Below are positions 11,896-24,544 of a DNA stretch of 64,000 nt, piece after piece. Source of the DNA: Cryptomeria japonica (lineage: Eukaryota > Streptophyta > Pinopsida > Cupressales > Cupressaceae); contig NC_081410.1 in NCBI RefSeq assembly GCF_030272615.1, forward strand, positions 226,892,915-226,956,914. Reading direction: 5' to 3'. Position 1 is the stretch's first letter, and each line of letters begins with the position of its first letter. The translations under genes were made by a program, and so were the position numbers. The notes beneath the pieces were generated by a model. The model had not been told where the DNA came from. It was given only the letters and a program-made list of their open reading frames with translations, and ran no database searches.

Positions 11896-14018
11896 TCCAA
11901 CCTAGCCCTTGGCTTCCTCTGCAGCCTCATCATACGGTTTATCTGTAGCTCTGCATCCCATTAATGGCCACATAAGAATAGGCGGTTGAAATATCAAAGG
12001 TAGCCAATTATTACCTTTTGTCCTGCCCAAGTGGATATACTTGGAATCTCTTTGTGTGGCTACATGATAATTGTCCAATGAATGGGGTTCACCCTGCTTT
12101 AGGTTCTCTGGAAAACTATTCCAACGTTGAGCCAGACATTCTACTGCAACTTGATTCTCAGTTCCAACCAAATTTTCATATTCCTGAAATGCTTCCTCTC
12201 TCAATGGTAAAACTTGGCCTCTGACATCAAGTCTAGTCAACACTTTTGCCAGTCATAGTACATATGCCATGGATTTTAGCCTCAACTCTGAGTGGCAGTG
12301 GAAAATCAAACTCCAAGTTCTTGTATGTTCTAGATTGTACTCCCAGACTAATTTCATTATGTATCTAGGACATCAATGCTTTTAACTGAATATCACCAAA
12401 TGCAGCAAGGGATTCCATTCATTGTTAGAAGAGACAACATAATTATGTAGATAAAACTCACATAGAAAATTCTTAATGGTTGTAGGAGAGCTTTGGTAAA
12501 CACTATAAAACTCTTGCAAAGTCTTCAAAGAAGGGCTAAGGTCCCTAACAATGCGGTTAAGTTTAAAACATAGATATTGTTCCTTCAAATATAAAGCATA
12601 AACTCTCAGTGGGGCCCTACACTACATTAACTCGGGAACCATGTTTGCTACAGTATCTACTTTGGTTTGCAACTCAACAATTTGGTTGTCCCTCTTTTCA
12701 ATTTCTTTTTGTTTCTTGTCAATTATCCCCTGTAGCCTAGCCTTTTCTATTTCCCACTATCTATAAAATGTGAGTGCAACGGATAAGCTAGTGAGACATG
12801 AAGGGAGCTTGTGAGTAGTTACCTATGGGATCAAGATCTTATCACCTAGTTCTTCAAACTACTCCGCTATTTGAGCTAAATTTGAAAATCGTTCGGCTTC
12901 ATGTCTTTCCTGGGGCTTACCCTCTTTTTGACTTCTATGCCCTAATTTTGATGTTTCCACAAAAATAACCTCACTCACATCTCTTGTTGTTTGAGTTCTT
13001 TTCTTAACTCGATGACTCCTTCTCAATGGCATTTCCTGAGTGGTTGTAGGAGATTCTACTACAGGAAAATTCTCTTTTGTTTTTTGCTTTTTAGTTGCAG
13101 GAGGAACCTGTGCTTCTTGAGGTCGTTCCACGATCTCCTCCCATGCATCGTCTTTTTCTTTTTATTTACCTTTCCTTCTAGAAAATACAGTCCCACTTTG
13201 ATTTTGAATGGAGGGATTCTCAACACTTGGCTCAACTACTATTCCTTCCGCACCAGGCAAAGCTTCTTCGAAAATAGGAGGTGCAGCTGCTGCAAAAACC
13301 CTAGGAGACGAGGGTTCTTCGATATTTTCCTCTTGAATTGCAATTTCTTCTGCGACGGGAACATTTTCTTCCCCAAATTGCCTGATATCCTTGAACTCTC
13401 CCCATGACATATGTGAGACATCTCTAAGAGATTGTTCTACCAATAATTTGATTAATCCATGATAACTAACAGAATGGGTACTACCCCTTTGTATCTCCTT
13501 TGCACTAATAGATATAAGATGATACAAGACATTTGGAATATTCATCCTTCAGCCATGCCTTAGATGATTCAATAATTTAAAATGAACAGAATGTAGATTG
13601 GATTACCTACCATCACATGTTATATATTTCATTACATGAAATGCAACCTATGGCCATTCTCTTGGAAGAGACATTTCTTTAGTTCCTTGCTTGTCCACGC
13701 TCAGAGGTCTATCAGCTAGGTGAGTAAACTATGCCCTTGCACTTCTTGCATCTTTTGCCTTAGGAAATAGTTCTCCATCCTGCGGCAACTCGATGACTTC
13801 GGCTATTCATTTCTCTATGGCAATGACTCGTAATCCTTTGACAAAAGCCTCCCCTTCATTGAATGTGCATATAAATTCCTACGAATCTCCTCATTGAAAT
13901 CTGTCAATTTTAAAATATAATCGATCCACCCATAGGTTCGGAAATAGTGTTCACATTGGTTGTCCTATAGCAAGGCATCATGAACCACATGCTCATGATG
14001 GATAGGGGCACCTCCCAT
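11896..14018 (-). pseudogene. E1 antisense ORF (Tat-type aORF), decayed
   Basis: On the reverse strand, a reading frame starting near 14018 (MGGAPIHHEHVVHD) can be followed through stops and frameshifts. It continues through YFRTYGWIDYIL, KGLRVIAIEK, IAEVIELPQDGE and DVSHMSWGEFKDIRQFGEE. Basic, nuclear-signal-like stretches follow near 13100-12960 (PATKKQKTK, RRSHRVKKRTQ), then a C-terminal part at 12243-11902. Plant Tat elements commonly carry such an antisense frame of unknown function between pol and the 3' LTR. Position, orientation and the GW...IAEV..LP pattern support that call. No biochemical role is claimed. It is clearly not intact. Confidence 0.6.
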
Positions 14019-15430
14019 GGCTAACTTGATATTTAAAAACAATCACCACAACAAAATGAAAGACAAAAATATCCTGTGAGATTTGAAAATTCATGCCCCG
14101 CAACCTTTTATTTATTTTTCAATACCCTTCATCAACTATGGCGGCAAGGAAGGTATACTTACTCATACTACAGGTTTTCACATTCAAAAATGATGTCAAG
14201 AAAATTAAAACACATTATGGACAATGACACATAATTACGCAGCCGTAAATAAAACCATTAAAATACCCCCCCAGCTTAAGAGGACACATGTCCACACATG
14301 TGAAAAAGGACAGAGGGAAGGGAATGCAGATTATGCCAATAAGAACAATAACTAGATTTAAAGTCTTAACTCAAACATTGGTCATCCATTTTGAGTAGCT
14401 ATCATTTCTGTAGTACCCCTTCCTCGATCAAACTTTTCAGACTCATGTTTGACTTTAGTTGACTTTTTCAGTGGATACATTATATTGTGATATTTTACTT
14501 AGACTTTATGCGATGTTGTGATATGCTTTATTTTGAGTTGTAGTATATGTTGTCCATGCAATATTTCCTTATTGATGTTTAAATGGGATTGTATTGGATT
14601 ATTGACATGGACTGACATATTCATTTTATACATATGATCTATTATATACATGTTTCATGTTTGTAAGTGTATGGGGTGCAAGGAGATGATTTTCCTTCAC
14701 TCACTTCGGTGAGACAGGAAACGTCACGATTCTCCTTCACTGGTGTGTTTTTTGTGGTTGTATATATATGCACATGTGGTTTGTTTATGCAAGGAATTGC
14801 AAGTACAAGTACCGTGAAGGTATGGGGTATCATCTCCACCTGGCTTCACAGGTCTGAGCGTACCTGAGTGTACCTTGCTGATTCGATGGAAGTGGAGGAA
14901 ATAGTCCTTAGACCTATGTTTTACCCTAGTCGTGCTCAAAGTGAGCGTCTCAGTCGTTCGTCAATTTCCCTTTGTTTGGTATGTGAGTCGTGTGTTTATT
15001 TGAGTTATTTTAGTTGCGTATTATGCATTTGGTAAAATTAATTATTAAATCTTAAAGTATTTAATCAGATTAAATGTGCTTTGATGCATTGGTAAATAAA
15101 AGAGATTAAATTAAATAGTACCCCTTTTTGTGATTAGTCATTAAATCGATTTGTTTAATTTATTAACTTAGCAAGTGGGATTAAATGATCATTTCCAAAT
15201 TGTAAATTAAATGTTTTTTGCATTGGAAAAAGTTTATTTGAAAGTAAGAATAAATAGATAAAATATTTTCTTCCTCATTGACTTTTAAAAATGTCAATTG
15301 GAGTTTTTAAAAAAATGAAAGAAAATCAATTTTGGAGAGAAAAGTTTTTTGTATTTTAACTTTATGAAAAGGATTTCATTGGTCAAAAATAATTTCAACC
15401 TAAAATAAGTTTAGGTTAAAAAAATTTCTT

Positions 15431-15437
15431 TATAAAA
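15431..15437 (+). promoter_or_regulatory. possible TATA box in solo LTR
   Basis: TATAAAA lies about 1.0 kb into the LTR. Sequence match only. AT-rich context makes chance occurrence likely. Confidence 0.25.
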
Positions 15438-16270
15438 CCATATTCTTTCACGAGAATGGGAGAGGGGAAGTTTTGGAAGGAAAATTTGTGCATCATTGTT
15501 GACGGAATTTGTCCAGTTGCAGGTGGAGCTCTTCTTTCAAACACATCCAGGATAGCTATTCAAGGTTGGAATTTGGTTTTATACCTTTGTTTTTAGAATT
15601 TGTTTGATTTAAAAAAAATTCGCTGTGTGTGGGTGTTTTCTTTCTCTGTTTGAAAACTCTTCAATTTTTTTGGTTAAAAAGGTAAGGAATGTTTAAAATT
15701 GGGCATTGAATCCTTTTGTGTTTGGTTTCAAATCAATTTCTTGTTTGAGGGAAAAACAATTGGTTTTAGATTAGTTTTGTCAATCTTTCTTGTGTGTTGA
15801 AAACCAGAAAAAATCATTTTTTAAATCTTTCTATTTGGAGTTAAATGTAAAAAAATTAGTTTACTTATTATAGTTTTTATTTGGGGAAAATTTATTATCT
15901 GTTTATATTTACCCCTGTAAGATGTTATGCTGCCCAAATTTATCTAGATTTGGTTGCCTGGGAGTGGAAATGGTTTTTAAAATTTATCCTTCCTCTGTTT
16001 AATTTGTCTTAGAAAAATTTTCTGAGTTTACTATATATTGGGGGTTTGATTTTAAAACTTTGTTAAAAATTTATATATATTAAGTTTACTGTTTTCTTGG
16101 ACTCGGAAAATATCTGAGAATACTTTCCTGGGTGTCTGTTATTGCTGGGAATGTTGTTTAATTTTGTTTAAAAAATTTAATTTTAAAGAAAAAAAAATTA
16201 GCGTGGTGTGTGGGGGAGCCATGGGCTCGACCCCACGATACCACGGCGGGGAAGCGCTATGCAACACTTA

Positions 16271-16514
16271 CCCCACTATATGTGGGAGCGTTGTTGCACA
16301 ACGCAATCCCCACATACATTGGGGAGCATTGTTTGCACAATGCTATCCCCACTGTATGTGGGAGCGTTGTTGCACAATGTTGTCCCCACATACAGTGGGG
16401 AGTGATCTTTGCACAATGTTGTCCCCATTGTATGTGGGGAGCATTGTTTGCACAAGGCTATCCCCACTGTATGTGGGGAGCATTGTGCAAGCAGCGCCTC
16501 TCCCATACGTGGGG
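16271..16514 (+). repeat. Hairpin-forming tandem array in solo LTR (six 37-39 bp units)
   Basis: Units start at 16271, 16308, 16347, 16384, 16423 and 16462, with a partial seventh ending near 16514. Each unit contains one palindrome of the type CCCCAC-N5-GTGGGG. A second, of the type GCATTGT-TTGC-ACAATGC, follows it. Loop sequences alternate (TGTAT or ATACA), as if units alternate orientation. The array is G+C-rich in an otherwise AT-rich LTR and is followed by a T-rich tract and (AT)n. Its role is unknown. Confidence 0.85.
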
Positions 16515-16564
16515 TATTTTAAAAAGTTTCCATTTTTATTTTTTATTTTATTTTGAAGTTTTAA

Positions 16565-16589
16565 ATATATATATATATATATATATATA
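16565..16589. repeat. (AT)n microsatellite in solo LTR
   Basis: An uninterrupted AT dinucleotide run just after the hairpin array. Equivalent runs follow the arrays in both E2 LTRs (30795-30819 and 39609-39631). Confidence 0.9.
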
Positions 16590-19266
16590 GTTTTGTTTAT
16601 TTCATAATGAAATTAGTTAAATATATTTGAATTGAGAAAAAAAATAGATATTTTATTTTTTTTAAAAAGGAAATGATATTTATTTGAGAAAAATATCAAT
16701 ATTAGTTTAATTAATATTTAGATTAATTTATATTTTTATATGTATAGCATATATGTATAATTATGTAAATGAGATTTTGGTTTTTAATTTGTAATGAGAT
16801 GGTGAATTTATTTATATGATGTAATTTGAATTATAGGAGAAATAGAGAACCTTGGTCGACATGTATTTTTTAACGAAATAGAACATTATTGTCGCTTTAA
16901 GATAAGTGAAGTTGTGTGAGTTTAATTATTGTATTCACATTTATTTTCAAAACTGCAAGTCTTTGTCCAGTTTATTAAATGTGGTCATATGGTGGTTTTC
17001 ATGGTTGTGCATTTCTCATGTCAATGATTTGTCAATTAGTTAATCTTATGGGAGGGTTGATTTTGGCCAAGTGGTTTTCTACTCTATTGAACTTTGTATA
17101 CTCTTTCATGTGTATACATTGATTTTGGGACTTCATGTGATTTTTAGTTAAGTGTCATGTGGGAGAGTGGCTTTCGATTGGGGGTCACAAGCAAAGTGGT
17201 TGCAGGGTAACCCATCAAAAGTTTTCTTAAGTAAGTGATAACTTAATAATATCTAGGGGGCTTGGTAGATGAAACACTAAATAAAATAATTATGCCTCGT
17301 TCATGGTTGAGTGCTAGTACAAACTCAGGATGTGACAAGAAGGCCTGGAATGGTAAACCAACAACCTTGTCCTCATGAAAGGATTGTTTGGGTCCACATG
17401 AGACTTGGATGGGGCCAAAGGTTTGAGAGAGGTTACCAGGATAACCCATGATGGGGGTCGGAACCTATGGAGGCTTGCCAGGATAACCATACCAATGTAT
17501 GTGATGACACTCTTCCCTTATGGTCACTAGTACCTAGTCTTGTTGATTTCCCTTGTTTTGATGTGGAGTCATGTTCTACGAGTATACTGTTTGTGAGTTG
17601 ATCCGATGTTTTGTGAGACCATGTATTCTTTCCTTGTTTGCTAGTGGGTCTTAGTGCTATCTCCTAGCACAAAGGGGTGGTTCTTTTTGAGCCACATGGT
17701 GGGGTGGTAGTGCCACTTTCCATCAGTATCATGTTCGCTTCCTTCTTGTGAGAGTTCTCTCTGTAGATGTTCCAGTTGGATCCCTTTTGTATTCCTTGGA
17801 TTCATTATTGTACCTATTTGAACCTTATGATTTCAGTTGTATCTTTTGTATTATTATGCCTTCTTGGCATGTTGTAAACTGTGTAACTCATTATAAACTC
17901 TTCTATTTAATTCATATGTTATCCTATAATTTAAATGCAATGTATTTGAGATATTATAAGTTGTTAGATTTTGTAATGGTAAATATGGGGTTATTGAATG
18001 AATTATTGTAGTAAACTTGATGTATGTAATCATTAGTATGTAATGAAATCTAATGCCACTATGTAATTTTAAGCATGTCTAATTCAGTTCTTTAATTGAA
18101 TATCATTGCTATGTATTATGGATAGTTAGCATGTATCATAAGTGGATAAGTGAACCGTATGCTTTCAATTTATTTTTAAAGTGATCTTCGTTGAAAACCC
18201 TTTAGGAATATGGTTAAGTCTTTCGCTTGTGTAATTAATCAGTGCAATGTTATAACTTAATGCACCTTAATGATATGTTATGTTTAAAAAAAAATTATTT
18301 CCACTTTTATTCCTATGCTTTAGTGTGATCCTTTAGGGTTTCTTGGTGGGGCATTACAATTTCCATGACTGAGGTTCATTTACTTGTCAACCTAGGGACG
18401 TATTACTTGAAATTGGTTTGCATTGTATATGCACTAAGTTTCTATGATAGTCATTTTGCACTACTGCAGCAACTAAGTCTATCTGAAATAAACAAGCAAA
18501 AATATGACAATTGAATGGCTACAAAAAATCTTAAAATAAACAGAGGATTCTAACTAAATAATTGTTAACTAAGTTTAGAGCTGACAAATGGGAATTACTC
18601 TGTCTTCTTTGGCTACAAGAACAGTCACAGGATCTGGTTCCAATGGCTGCAGGAACAGTCAGTTGCTAGAACATCTACTACAACAAAAAGGAAACTTAAT
18701 CTAACAATCACATGGGAATACTCACCAAGTGGGCCCCCTTGGATGAGTGTATCCAGACTTCAAATGATTCTATATACTCAGAATAAGATATCTTTTATTC
18801 ATTAATTTGAAAAGTCGATACAATACATGAGATAAGAGAAATGCTTCTAATTTTGGAAAACATTGTCTATCCTTCGCGAAGAGGTGCAGGTCTTTATTTA
18901 TAAGAAAGTTATAACAAACTTTCAACTACCTAGATCATGCCCATGAAATTAGGTGAAAACATTTATTACAACAAGGAGAAGAAGTTTATCCACAGAGAAT
19001 GTGGGACTTTAATAAACCGCAACCAAGAATATAGCATGACAGTGGTTACTAGATTGATGCTTGTTGGAGGCAACCATAAATGAGTCTGGTATCGCCTCGC
19101 TATTCCTTTGCTGATTCACTCAGACACCATCTTCTCCACTTGTTTTAAATGCTCAATTGCCCTGAAATATCTCAAATTGTTTGCATGGTGTGACTCTCCA
19201 TCTGGCTTAAAACAACCATGTTTGCAACAACTTATTTACTCATGCATTAAAGGTTAGAATATACAA

Positions 19267-19380
<114 letters not shown>

Positions 19381-19619
19381 ATTTTCATTAATCAAAACAT
19401 TTATACATCCACGCATGATATTACCATAATAATCCGCATAACTATAGGAATATTAAGTCAAAATAATACAGGGTTCAATGGGTTTGGCTATCATTCAGAA
19501 TGCACATAATCAAAACTATGATACATCACATGACTTAAACATTGTCCCAACATGCAATTTAAAACATAGGAAAAAATTATCAGTCATAGAAACAAAAGAG
19601 CTATTATTTTAGCTCATCA

Positions 19620-20739
19620 CTTAATGAGCCAACCAACAATATCCATCTGAAGAAATTATACACTTGAGTCATCCAATGCACTGATCAAACAAAAAAGAAA
19701 AAAAATTTAAAAAGTATGAAAAATCGTCACTAGGGTGAAAACCTGGCAAACAGGCGCCCTATGACACAAAAAAATAAAAAAAATAAAAAAAATTGAGAAA
19801 AATACAAAAAAAATTGAAAACAATCAAAAAGTGCAATAAAAACAAGTGGTGAAAACCTAGAAATAGACGCTATTTGTGAGAGAGAAGCTCCTCTATCTAT
19901 TGGTACTCGCATCATATATTTGGCTCCATCTAATCTAAACCAATAGCCACTACAGAACACTTATAAACACAACATTCTCCCAGACATACTTAGTGTAGTC
20001 ACTATCCCTGATTATCTGAATCATATCCCACCATGGCTTGGTGATCAGTGTACATATCCATATCAAAGTAGTATCAGCATCAAGAGGTAAAATCCTGACC
20101 TCGCTAAGGGAATTTTGCCTTGAGGGTTTTAGACATCAGACCAAACACATAGCATAACAACAAAGATCAAGACAACCCACAATGACAATGACAATGCAAG
20201 AAGGCTAGACATCATGGAATTGAATTGACTAGAACTGAACAAAAGATCTATTGCAAGATGTTTTACTTGACAAGAATACATTTCCAATAGCATGCATGCT
20301 TACTTATGGTTGTTGATTTTTCCTTATCATATCTCCTAAGTGACTCAAGGATGTCTCAAAAACTAGAGAAGCAAGGAAGGAATGTGATGTTTTCTTTGTC
20401 TACTGTTTGGGAGTGAAGCCTTCTACTATGCACATTTGTCTTACGACATGATTAGGCAACATATCATTCAAGACATTTTGGATTTATATGGGACCAAGGT
20501 TAACTCTTGTCTATTTTATGCAAGAAACACTCAGGTCATCTTGGTTCAATTATACCTCGATGCTTGTGTCATTTTGCAATATCAAAATCCATGTAAGTTA
20601 TACTCAGGTCGTTATGGTTCAATTATACCATAACACTTGTATCAAATTTCAATAAATCAAGGCTCGATGATGAAAAAATAGAGAAGCACTGACAATTTGA
20701 TAAAAAATGAATGGCAACACTCAGGAACGAGAATGCATT
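19620..20739 (+). other. E1 3' non-coding region, unique part
   Basis: No coding pattern. It contains an A-rich segment (19690-19830) and GTGAAAACCTGG/GTGAAAACCTAG motifs at 19736 and 19849 that echo GGTGAAAACC motifs near 7216 and 7280. Nothing else is recognised. Confidence 0.4.
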
Positions 20740-21480
20740 AGTATTAGTTCATTATCATTATCATATTAATCTTGCATTAAGTTGCATATCATTTTTGTTT
20801 TCCATTAGTGTCATCTTTAAGTTTCAACTAGGTTGCATATCATTCTCATTTAAAATCCTGCATTAGGTTGCATCTCATTTTTTGCATCATTCCATTGTCA
20901 TTCTCATCATTAGATTGCATATCATCTTTAATCTTGCATTAGGTTGCATATCATCATCATGTTAATATTGCATTTAGGTGCATTCACATTGTCATTTTCC
21001 ACTTCCATTCAATTGCATTATCATTTTCATATCACATTATAGTTACATTTTCCTACCATATCATAATCATTTCCATATCATTGTAAGTACGTTACATCTC
21101 ATATCATACATCTCATTTTCAAGATACATCTCATATCATGCATATCATTATCCATCTCATTTTCATGATACAATTCACATTTCTCATCATTATAGCATTT
21201 TTCATATCATATTAAAACATGTGACATTCTAGATCACATTATCCAAGGCACACAAAAGCACAAAAACATGTTAGAAACATCTGCAATCATCAAATCCAAC
21301 CATCATCTGCATATCACCTTCTAAACATATAGTATCATTACAATCATCATATAAGCATGTAAATCATAAAAATCAAACACACACATATCACATCATCTAC
21401 AAAAGTCATCAATAGCATATCATATAGCTCATCGACATCAAAATAGCTACATCCATATCATATCATCATGCACATGTGTG
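20740..21480. repeat. E1 3' region: degenerate CATATCAT / GCATTAGGTTGCAT repeats
   Basis: Short imperfect repeats built on TTGCATTAGGTTGCATATCAT and CATATCATTATC fill this stretch. They have no regular period and no coding signal. Confidence 0.7.
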
Positions 21481-21734
21481 ATCACATGCTCATCCAAAGG
21501 AAAATCAATGATACAAGTCAGAACCAATCGCCAGTCAAAACAAATAAATGTCCAAAGTCCCTGGATATCATATTAATAACAAATTCTATGAATCAAGCAA
21601 CATCAAAGCAAATAAATCAATCCAAGTTCCATATCAAAATTCAATCAAGCCAAGTTCCATAACTAAAATCAATCAACCAGAGTCCCATATCGAAATCAAG
21701 CAACATATCAAATTTCAGTATCATAACACAATCA

Positions 21735-21990
21735 ATCAACAATTGACCCATATCAACAATTGACCCATATCGACAATCAAGACCCATATCGACAATCAGG
21801 ACCCATATTGACCTTTGACCCATATTGAATCAATACCCATATCGACCTTTGACCCATATCGATACGTTTGACTCATATCAACAATCAAGTTTGACCCATA
21901 TCAACATATTGACCCATATCGACAATCAGTTTGACCCATATCGACCTTTGAAACATATCAACACTTGACCCTTATCGATGACCAAGATTC
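21735..21990. repeat. E1 3' region: tandem GACCCATATCGACAATCA-like repeats
   Basis: Twelve or more imperfect copies of a GACCCATATCGAC core with spacings of roughly 16-24 bp. This resembles the hypervariable tandem arrays found between the aORF and 3' LTR of other Tat elements. Confidence 0.8.
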
Positions 21991-22368
21991 ATACCAACAT
22001 GACCTTAGTGGACGTGTGGGGCATGTACGCACTATGCCCACATTAGTCTTCCTCATTTCTTCAATATTCTTTTTAAAATTTATCGGTAGATAAATATCAA
22101 AAAATTTAAAAATTCAAAAAAAATTAAATCGTCCAAACTTTTGAAAATCGTCCTGCATCGTGCCATTGCCTCGAAAATCATAATTTTTCTTAATTTATCT
22201 CCTTAAGGGACATATCGACATCAATTTCATATTAGTCTCATATCGACACTAGCTTCATATCAACATTTCATATCAAATCAATTCTTCATATCTAGGGCAT
22301 CATATCAGAAAATTTTGACGGCATATCGAACATTTTTTTTGAATTAACATGTGGTCACACATCACTTC

Positions 22369-22382
22369 AAAGAGGGGGAAAA
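22369..22382 (+). other. E1 polypurine tract
   Basis: AAAGAGGGGGAAAA-type purine run immediately before the TGTAGACACC start of the 3' LTR. This is the expected plus-strand primer position. Confidence 0.8.
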
Positions 22383-23736
22383 TGTAGACACCTAAAACTG
22401 ACACAACTAATTAAATGGATTTTATTCATTTAATCATAATTAAATCGCATGTTAATTAAATTAAGATTTAATTAATATCCATATTCTTCTAATTGACCTT
22501 TCTAATTAAATTAAAATTTAATTAATATACCCTTCTTCTATCTAAGTCATTTAATTAAATACCCCCCTTCTAGCCATTTTAATTAAATTCACATTTAATT
22601 AAAAATATCAATTTATTCCTTTTCCCATTTTAATTAAATCTACATTTAATTAAAATCCCCTTTGCATCTAAATAAATCAAAATTTATTTGTAAATCCCCC
22701 CACTTGCAAAATCCTACAGATGCAAGTTGCATCCCTTTTGGCTAAATTAAATTATTTTAATTTAACTGAAAATTCTATTTTCCCTCACCCACTTGCAAAA
22801 TCGTACATATCCCACTTGCCTCCTAATCATCCTTCTAGAACCTATATAATCCCTTCATTATCCTAATTAATCCATTTTATTTCTTCCTAGGTTGCTCACA
22901 CATGTGTGAGCACATATCCACCTTCTCCCAAGGTGGGACCACACTTGTGGGACCACATTGACTTTTCATCCCACTCCCCTTTGTGACACTTGGCACAAGG
23001 CTAAGCTTACAAATCTGGGACCACATTGATCCTCACCCTCTCCCCCTTGTGACATTTGTCACAAGGCTAAGCCTTTCAACTTGGGACCACATTCCTCCTT
23101 CAATCTTGACCCTTGATTGATAATCAATCTTGGCCATCCATTCCTAAGCCTTCAACTCTATAAATTAAGCCCTTATCTCTTATCAATCCATCCACTTTTT
23201 ATGCATCCTTATTATATTTGCTTTGCAAGTTATCAAGGAGCTCTCATTGTGCCTCTCTCAACCATTAGGCCATTTTAATTGCATCCTATCTATATTCTAT
23301 CATATGTTAGATTAATCATTTAGATTAATTGCACAACATTTCATAACATTATCATCTTCATCTTAGCTTAATTAGATCACTTACTTCTTCAATTTGGAAA
23401 CACAACTTCATATTTCATGTCATTTTCATATCAATAGTTTGTATCATTTGATCATCTCACTAAGATCTTAGTTGCATTCCATTTAGATCTTAGAATCATA
23501 CATATCTCTCGTTATTTAGGTAGTCATCGTAGGAATCAAATTCTCTTCCAAGCTGAGAGCCACCTTGATTTGAAGGATCCTTGGAGATAGAGGAACGTGA
23601 GACGCGCTTAGAGTTTTTAATTTTGAAACTTAGTTTAGTTTCTATTTTGGGATTTCTAACTCTAACAATGTTTCATGTGTGTTCTTGTTGGTTGTTTTCT
23701 CCTCTTAAAGGTTGATTCCACAATTTGGAGCTCACA
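22383..23736 (+). repeat. E1 3' LTR
   Basis: 1354 bp, TGTAGACACC...GAGCTCACA. Its last ~1.2 kb aligns with 1-1143. The TATA-like CTATAAATT is kept at 23158. The flank that follows starts AATGT, but the matching 5' target duplication is outside the window. Confidence 0.9.
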
Positions 23737-23738
23737 AA

Positions 23739-24086
23739 TGTTATGCTTGTAATAAATATGTTCACAAATCTAATCGATGTAGGAATTTAGTTATAGACTA
23801 AAATAGATGTAACCACTTTGAGGGTCAACATTATACATGCAACATTTTTGGACATAAAGCTAACTAGTGTAGGTCAAGACAAGCTCCGATAAATGTTAGA
23901 TGCTATAACTACAATAGATACAAACACGTGGAAAGGCATTGCATAAGGAATGAGGTTAAAGCTCCAAATAAACTAGTAAAGAGAATCAATGTAGAAGACA
24001 TGAAGGCTGAGATGAAGAAGATCTGGAAGAAGAAAGAAATTATGAATGCATCTAGCTCCAATGCGGGTACTTCATCTGGAAACTGA
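23739..24086 (+). pseudogene. Retroelement nucleocapsid fragment with three CCHC zinc knuckles
   Basis: Starting just after the E1 LTR, one frame reads CYACNKYVHKSNRC, a CX2CX4HX4C knuckle. Two degraded knuckles follow: YTCNIFGHKAN-stop-C, and CYNYNRYKHVERHC in which the second Cys is now Tyr. A basic tail MKKIWKKKEIM ends at a TGA (24084-24086). Two in-frame stops show decay. The N-terminal part must lie upstream of E1, outside the window, so E1 apparently inserted into or beside this older gag-like gene. The parent family is not identified. Confidence 0.6.
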
Positions 24087-24544
24087 AGAATATGTGGCTT
24101 TGGCCCAGGGGGAGTAATTATCTTTTTTCCCTTGCCAAAGAAAGTGAGGTTGCAGTGATAGCTTGATAGAGAATGTGTAAATCTGGAAGTGTGTTGAGCT
24201 ATGACTCATAATGAAGGTTTGACAAGTCATCTCGTAAATCAAGGTACTGAATGACAACACATAAGCATTTAATGCAAGCTAGTGGATGAAAGGTTAAAAG
24301 GGGATTTTCAACTAACTTTTTATCTCACCTAGAATCAAAAAAGCATTGTCAATGTTAAAGGCAATCAAGGCAATTAGGATTTCCTGGTGAATCTATTTGA
24401 GTTGCAATCCGTTGAATCTGCTTCCATGGCTACTCTCGTAGTTGTTAACATCACGACTAAGCCTTGCTCAGTATTTGAGAAAACTCCTTAAAAGATGATG
24501 GAGACTGATGTGGCTATGCATTTTCCTGTATACCTGTTGGAGTT

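Larger units (their letters stand above)
14409..18358 (+). mobile_element. Solo LTR of a Tekay/Del-like gypsy family (E3)
   Basis: It begins TGTAGTACCCC and ends GGGGCATTACA, with a perfect 5 bp duplication ATTTC at 14404-14408 and 18359-18363. At 3950 bp it contains no internal region, so it fits a solo LTR left by LTR-LTR recombination. Its ends, length and several internal blocks match the E2 LTRs (28730-32655): the CCTTCACTCACTT block near 14694, CTCCACCTGGCTTCACAG near 14832, and the GTGGCTTTCGA block near 17167. Much of the middle differs, so it is a related but distinct family. The insertion sits inside E1 and is therefore younger than E1. Confidence 0.9.

Noticed and set aside
16271-16514. 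CRISPR-like look of regularly spaced palindromes
   Set aside because: Units are contiguous and the supposed spacers are themselves repeated. The context is a plant LTR.
16164-16590. Open frames of 126-130 codons with a repeated Cys/His/Pro pattern in the solo LTR, resembling a repeat protein
   Set aside because: They are translations of the hairpin array. The same DNA is open in more than one frame and on both strands, and the LTR has no other coding evidence.
14409-18358. Possibility that the 3.95 kb insertion is a non-autonomous full element
   Set aside because: No internal LTR pair, primer site or polypurine tract was found. Its ends and length match a single LTR of the E2 type.
20978-21232. 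84-codon His/Ser/Tyr-rich frame
   Set aside because: Translation of CATATCAT simple repeats.
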